From contig JAQUZZ010000026.1 in the NCBI GenBank assembly GCA_028691095.1, forward strand, positions 1-10,360: 10,360 nt of DNA, given 5' to 3'. Both the position numbers and the translations under genes were made by a program. The stretch comes from Alistipes sp. GTDB lineage: Bacteria > Bacteroidota > Bacteroidia > Bacteroidales > Rikenellaceae. The notes below the pieces were generated by a model, which was given only the letters and a program-made list of their open reading frames with translations, was not told the DNA's origin and did no database searches. Below, piece by piece: positions 6,967-10,360 of the stretch (the first letter of the stretch is position 1; every line of letters begins with the position of its first letter).

Positions 6967-6989
6967 TCCAATACTAATTCAAAGACAAA

Positions 6990-7607
6990 ATGTCAGGACT
7001 AATTGGAAAAAAAATCGGAATGACTTCCGTGTTCGATGCGGACGGTAAAAACATCCCCTGTACCGTAATCGAGGCTGGTCCCTGTGTAGTTACGCAAGTG
7101 AAAACCGAGGAGAAAGATGGTTACTCGGCCGTTCAGATTGCCTATGACGAGACAACCGAAAAACACACCAGCAACAGTTTGATGGGCCACTTCAAAAAGG
7201 CCAACACTACCCCGAAACGCAAACTCGTGGAGTTCAACAGCTTCGAGCAAGAGATGAACCTGGGCGATGTGCTCACGGTGGATATCTTCGAAGAGAACGA
7301 CTGGGTGGACGTAACGGGAATCTCTAAGGGTAAAGGTTTCCAGGGCGTTGTGAAACGTCACGGTTTTGCCGGTGTAGGTGGCCAGACTCACGGTCAGCAC
7401 AACCGCCAACGTAAACCGGGTTCTCTGGGAGCATCCTCCTATCCTTCGCGCGTGTTCAAAGGAAAACGTCTTCCGGGTCGTACCGGTGGCGATCAGGTCA
7501 AAGTGCTGAACCTGCGCGTGCTGAAAAAAATGCCCGAGCACAACCTTCTTCTGGTGAAGGGTTCGATTCCGGGTGCTAAAGGTTCATACTTACTAATCGA
7601 AGACTAA
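6990..7607 (+). CDS. rplC: 50S ribosomal protein L3
   Basis: 205 residues, normal length. L3 is an early assembly protein of 23S rRNA whose long loop reaches towards the peptidyl-transferase centre. Recognisable parts are the N-terminal [35 protein letters not shown], and the central-loop [18 protein letters not shown] (starting at residue 130), which includes the glutamine region methylated by PrmB in E. coli, then [13 protein letters not shown]. The ATG follows an A-rich stretch (TTCAAAGACAAA) with no Shine-Dalgarno, 23 bases after the large hairpin. rplD starts 3 bases after the stop, so the two are probably translationally coupled. Confidence 0.98.
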   Translation: MSGLIGKKIGMTSVFDADGKNIPCTVIEAGPCVVTQVKTEEKDGYSAVQIAYDETTEKHTSNSLMGHFKKANTTPKRKLVEFNSFEQEMNLGDVLTVDIFEENDWVDVTGISKGKGFQGVVKRHGFAGVGGQTHGQHNRQRKPGSLGASSYPSRVFKGKRLPGRTGGDQVKVLNLRVLKKMPEHNLLLVKGSIPGAKGSYLLIED

Positions 7608-7610
7608 GCA

Positions 7611-8240
7611 ATGGAAATAGCAATCTATAATATTTCAGGAAAAGAGACGGGCAAAATGGCCGTTCTGAAGGATGAGATCTTCGGTATTGAACCCAACACT
7701 CACGCAATCTACCTCGATGTAAAGCAGTATCTGGCCAATCAACGCCAGGGTACGCACAAGTCGAAACAGCGTAACGAGATCGCCGGTTCAACCCGTAAAC
7801 TGAAAAAACAAAAAGGAACGGGTGGCGCTCGTTCGGGTAGCATCCTCTCTCCGTTATTCCCCGGTGGAGGTCGCGTATTCGGTCCGGTGCCCCGCGATTA
7901 CAGCTTCAAACTCAACAAGAAGCTCAAACAGTTGGCTCGTAAGAGTGCACTCTCTACCAAAGTGAAGGAAGAGGCCGTGAAAGTGGTGGAAGACTTTACG
8001 ATGGATGCTCCGAAAACCAAGGAGTTTATCACCATTACCAAAAACCTGAACCTTGAGGGTAAGAAGATGCTGTTGGTACTCCCCGAGTCCAACGCTACCA
8101 TCGCTCTCTCGGCACGCAACCTCCAAAATGTGAAGGTTGTTCTGGCCTCCAATCTCAATACCTATGACGTGATGAACGCAGGGTGCTTGGTGATGGCCGC
8201 AGGTTCGGTAGAAGCCATTAACCAAATGTTCGGATTGTAG
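7611..8240 (+). CDS. rplD: 50S ribosomal protein L4
   Basis: 209 residues, normal length. L4 binds domain I of 23S rRNA and lines the peptide exit tunnel; in gamma-proteobacteria it also represses the S10 operon through the S10 leader. The exit-tunnel loop is clear: [21 protein letters not shown] followed by [21 protein letters not shown], in which the conserved KGTGxAR segment lies. The globular C-terminal half ([21 protein letters not shown]) is also typical. Only 3 bases separate it from rplC. A 77-base spacer with a strong inverted repeat separates it from rplW, an unusual break in this tightly packed cluster. Confidence 0.97.
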   Translation: MEIAIYNISGKETGKMAVLKDEIFGIEPNTHAIYLDVKQYLANQRQGTHKSKQRNEIAGSTRKLKKQKGTGGARSGSILSPLFPGGGRVFGPVPRDYSFKLNKKLKQLARKSALSTKVKEEAVKVVEDFTMDAPKTKEFITITKNLNLEGKKMLLVLPESNATIALSARNLQNVKVVLASNLNTYDVMNAGCLVMAAGSVEAINQMFGL

Positions 8241-8248
8241 GAACGATC

Positions 8249-8295
8249 TCGTCGTGCGACAACGAGGCAATGCTGTCCGTTGCGCCGCACGACGA
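8249..8295 (+). promoter_or_regulatory. long inverted repeat in the rplD-rplW spacer
   Basis: TCGTCGTGCG (8249-8258) is a perfect inverted repeat of CGCACGACGA (8286-8295), 10 pairs. Inside, CAACG (8260-8264) pairs with CGTTG (8278-8282), leaving a 13-base terminal loop. The outer flanks GATC (8245-8248) and GATC (8294-8297) could pair if one base bulges. It begins 9 bases after the rplD stop and ends 22 bases before rplW. No T-run follows, so a terminator is unlikely. Regulation, RNA processing or mRNA stabilisation are possible. Confidence 0.6.
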
Positions 8296-8317
8296 TCATC
8301 CTGAAAATTAAGACACA

Positions 8318-8608
8318 ATGAATATTCTAATTAAGCCAATTTTAACCGAGAGAATGACGGCTCAGGGCGAAAAGCTGAACCGTTACGGTTTTATCGTTGA
8401 TCCGAGGGCGAACAAACTGCAGATTAAAAGTGCTGTAGAAGCAATGTATAACGTGGTCGTGATGGATATCAATACCATCAACTATATGGGTAAGGTCAAG
8501 AGCCGTTATACCAAACAAGGTCTTTTAGTCGGACGTGCCAACAATTTCAAGAAGGCGATCGTAACCCTTAAAGACGGAGATAAGATTGATTTTTACAGTA
8601 ATATCTAA
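8318..8608 (+). CDS. rplW: 50S ribosomal protein L23
   Basis: 96 residues, usual length. L23 lies at the tunnel exit and is the docking site for trigger factor and SRP. The family pattern is visible: N-terminal [23 protein letters not shown], where the PxxTE motif sits, then [22 protein letters not shown] and the C-terminal [20 protein letters not shown]. The ATG follows an A-rich leader (GAAAATTAAGACACA) without a clear Shine-Dalgarno. rplB starts 5 bases after its stop. Confidence 0.97.
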   Translation: MNILIKPILTERMTAQGEKLNRYGFIVDPRANKLQIKSAVEAMYNVVVMDINTINYMGKVKSRYTKQGLLVGRANNFKKAIVTLKDGDKIDFYSNI

Positions 8609-8613
8609 GCGAA

Positions 8614-9438
8614 ATGGCAGTAAGAAAGTTTAAACCCATGACCCCGGGTACCCGTCACAAAGTGATCGGTACGTTTGACGATATTACTTCGTCTACCCCT
8701 GAAAAATCGTTACTGGAGACCACGAAAAGCTCCGGTGGACGTAACAATAGCGGTAAGATGACAGTCCGTTACATCGGCGGCGGTCATAAACGAATGTATC
8801 GTGTTGTTGATTTCAAACGCAACAAAGATAATATGAGTGCTGTGGTGAAGACCATCGAGTATGATCCGAACCGCTCGGCACGTATCGCTCTTATCAATTA
8901 TCCCGACGGAGAGAAACGTTATATGTTGGCTCCGAACGGACTCGCTGTGGGCCAAACCGTATCAACCGGTGCAGGTGTGGCTCCCGAGGTGGGAAATACC
9001 CTCTTCCTGGCTGATATTCCACTGGGTACGGTGATCCACAACATTGAACTCTATCCTGGACAAGGCGCCGTGATGGCTCGTAGTGCAGGAACCTACGCAC
9101 AGCTGCTGGCTCGTGAAGGTAAATTTGCTATTATTAAACTTCCTTCGGGTGAAACCCGTATGGTGTTGGTGACTTGTCGTGCAACGGTCGGTGTGGTTTC
9201 AAATCCGGATCACAGCCTCGAATCGCACGGTAAGGCCGGTCGTCGGAGATGGTTGGGTCGTCGTCCTCGCAACCGTGGTGTCTCAATGAACCCTGTCGAT
9301 CACCCCATGGGTGGTGGTGAAGGTCGTTCGTCAGGAGGACATCCCCGTTCGCGTAAAGGCCTTTTGGCTAAAGGTTACAAGACTCGTAATCCGAAGAAGA
9401 CCACTTCGAAGTTTATCGTATCCAGAAGGAAAAAATAA
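8614..9438 (+). CDS. rplB: 50S ribosomal protein L2
   Basis: 274 residues, full length. L2 is a primary 23S rRNA-binding protein needed for subunit association and for building the peptidyl-transferase centre. Visible parts are the N-terminal [42 protein letters not shown], the RNA-binding [14 protein letters not shown] and [15 protein letters not shown] segments, and the C-terminal [20 protein letters not shown]. The catalytically important Asp-His pair (E. coli Asp228-His229) is kept; the following E. coli His231 is Met, which I recall as the usual Bacteroidota form. It sits between rplW and rpsS with 5- and 18-base spacers. Confidence 0.98.
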   Translation: MAVRKFKPMTPGTRHKVIGTFDDITSSTPEKSLLETTKSSGGRNNSGKMTVRYIGGGHKRMYRVVDFKRNKDNMSAVVKTIEYDPNRSARIALINYPDGEKRYMLAPNGLAVGQTVSTGAGVAPEVGNTLFLADIPLGTVIHNIELYPGQGAVMARSAGTYAQLLAREGKFAIIKLPSGETRMVLVTCRATVGVVSNPDHSLESHGKAGRRRWLGRRPRNRGVSMNPVDHPMGGGEGRSSGGHPRSRKGLLAKGYKTRNPKKTTSKFIVSRRKK

Positions 9439-9456
9439 TTTTAAAATAGTAGCATA

Positions 9457-9726
9457 ATGAGCCGATCATTAAAAAAAGGACCATACATTGAACCCAAACT
9501 GGAGACGAGAGTAATCGCCCAGAACGAGGGTGGCAAGAAGTCTGTCATCAAGACGTGGTCGCGTGCCAGCATGATCTCTCCCGAATTTGTGGGTCAAACG
9601 ATCGCCGTGCACAACGGGAATAAATTTATCCCCGTGTATGTAACAGAGAACATGGTAGGTCACAAATTGGGCGAGTTCGCTCCGACACGTACCTTCCGTG
9701 GTCATTCAGGTAATAAGAAAAAATAG
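9457..9726 (+). CDS. rpsS: 30S ribosomal protein S19
   Basis: 89 residues, normal length. S19 works with S13 in the 30S head and contacts the A-site tRNA and the intersubunit bridge. The signature [15 protein letters not shown] at the start, [23 protein letters not shown] in the middle and [18 protein letters not shown] near the end leave little doubt. It starts 18 bases after rplB and is followed by rplV after 9 bases. Confidence 0.98.
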   Translation: MSRSLKKGPYIEPKLETRVIAQNEGGKKSVIKTWSRASMISPEFVGQTIAVHNGNKFIPVYVTENMVGHKLGEFAPTRTFRGHSGNKKK

Positions 9727-9735
9727 TAGGTAAAA

Positions 9736-10149
9736 ATGGGTGCAAGAAAAAGCATAAGAGCCGAAAAATTAAAGGCCGAAAAGAAGCAGACGGCGATAGC
9801 CGTACTTCGCGACTGCCCGACCTCTCCGCTGAAAATGCGTATCGTTGCCGATATGATTCGCGGAATGGAGATCAATAAAGCACTGGGAACTTTGCGTTTC
9901 AGTAAAAAGGCAGCTTCGATCAAATTGGAAAAATTGTTGCGCTCGGCCATCGCGAACTGGGAGCAGAAAAACGAGGGTCAGCGTCTGGAAGATACCAAAC
10001 TGTGCGTTAAAGAGGTTTGCGTAGACGGAGGTAAGATGCTCAAACGGGTACAGCCCGCTCCGCAAGGACGTGCTCATCGCGTCCGCAAACGCTCGAACCA
10101 CGTGACGATCGTTGTCGATAAAATGATAGTTAAAGAAGATAAAAAGTAA
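9736..10149 (+). CDS. rplV: 50S ribosomal protein L22
   Basis: 137 residues, slightly long at both ends as usual in Bacteroidota. L22 spans the 50S subunit, and its beta-hairpin forms part of the exit-tunnel constriction where macrolides bind. Visible are the core helix segment [21 protein letters not shown], the [12 protein letters not shown] helix and the hairpin region [20 protein letters not shown], intact with no deletion of the kind linked to macrolide resistance. It starts 9 bases after rpsS, and rpsC begins 5 bases after its stop. Confidence 0.97.
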   Translation: MGARKSIRAEKLKAEKKQTAIAVLRDCPTSPLKMRIVADMIRGMEINKALGTLRFSKKAASIKLEKLLRSAIANWEQKNEGQRLEDTKLCVKEVCVDGGKMLKRVQPAPQGRAHRVRKRSNHVTIVVDKMIVKEDKK

Positions 10150-10154
10150 AGCAG

Positions 10155-10344
10155 ATGGGACAGAAAGTTAATCCAATAGCAAACCGACTTGGTATCATCC
10201 GCGGTTGGGATTCCAACTGGTATGGTGGAAAGGATTTCTCCAGCAAGCTTGTCGAGGATGCTAAAATCCGTAAGTATCTGAATGCCCGTCTGGCTAAGGC
10301 AAGCATTTCCAAAATTATCATTGAACGTACGCTGAAACTCGTTA
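10155..10344 (+). CDS. rpsC: 30S ribosomal protein S3, N-terminal part only
   Basis: The frame opens [20 protein letters not shown] and continues through [20 protein letters not shown] to LKLV at residue 63, the standard S3 N-terminus that precedes the KH domain. S3 lies at the mRNA entry site of the 30S subunit and contributes to mRNA helicase activity. It starts 5 bases after rplV. After residue 63 the frame reads KIGRA, which does not fit S3, where I expect a continuation like TVT leading into the KH domain. The change coincides exactly with an Illumina adapter match, so the true gene sequence stops at 10344 and the rest of the gene is missing. Confidence 0.95.
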
Positions 10345-10360
10345 AGATCGGAAGAGCGTC
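10345..10360 (+). other. Illumina adapter remnant at the contig end
   Basis: The last 16 bases are AGATCGGAAGAGCGTC, identical to the start of the TruSeq adapter read-through sequence that continues GTGTAGGGAAAGAG. The S3 reading departs from the family exactly here, and the preceding GTT A is what a GTT ACn (Val-Thr) continuation would give. This is therefore sequencing adapter, not genome. Confidence 0.93.

Noticed and set aside
9295..9325. L2 has Met where E. coli has His231 in the DHPHGGGEG motif.
   Set aside because: The essential Asp-His pair is kept, and I recall Met at this place as normal in Bacteroidota L2, so it is not a defect.

Overview
The window comes from a Bacteroidota chromosome, most likely order Bacteroidales; I cannot name the genus. 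The reasons are perfect Bacteroidota-type promoters (TTG, 19 bases, TAnnTTTG), weak or absent Shine-Dalgarno sequences with A-rich leaders, a porin O/P-type outer-membrane protein, an AAA_14/DUF4143-type protein, and a str gene set (rpsL-rpsG-fusA) that lacks tuf and runs straight into the S10 operon.

Left part (1-3443), accessory: a minus-strand gene running off the left edge encodes an AAA_14/DUF4143-family protein whose Walker A lysine and Walker B acidic residues are all replaced, so it looks like a pseudo-ATPase. A divergent 277-base promoter region separates it from a complete porin (1059-2249). The porin transcript ends in a strong intrinsic terminator at 2427-2470 after a structured 3' region. 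A convergent minus-strand gene (2496-2873) encodes a 125-residue protein I do not recognise. About 480 bases with no convincing gene follow, leading to a near-ideal promoter at 3351-3380.

Right part (3444-10360), core translation: rpsL, rpsG, fusA, rpsJ, rplC, rplD, rplW, rplB, rpsS, rplV and the start of rpsC, all on the plus strand in the usual order. No other promoter or terminator is obvious within it, so it probably forms one long transcript from the promoter before rpsL. Most spacers are 3-33 bases. Two are long and packed with RNA secondary structure: rpsJ-rplC (195 bases, a composite hairpin with a 13-pair apical stem ending 23 bases before rplC) and rplD-rplW (77 bases, a 10-pair perfect inverted repeat). 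Neither has a U-tract, so they look like regulatory or processing elements rather than terminators. They are the best candidates here for undescribed biology, possibly ribosomal-protein autoregulation sites.

The last 16 bases (10345-10360) match the start of the Illumina TruSeq adapter and break the expected S3 reading. The right edge is therefore a contig end carrying untrimmed adapter, and rpsC is real only to 10344.
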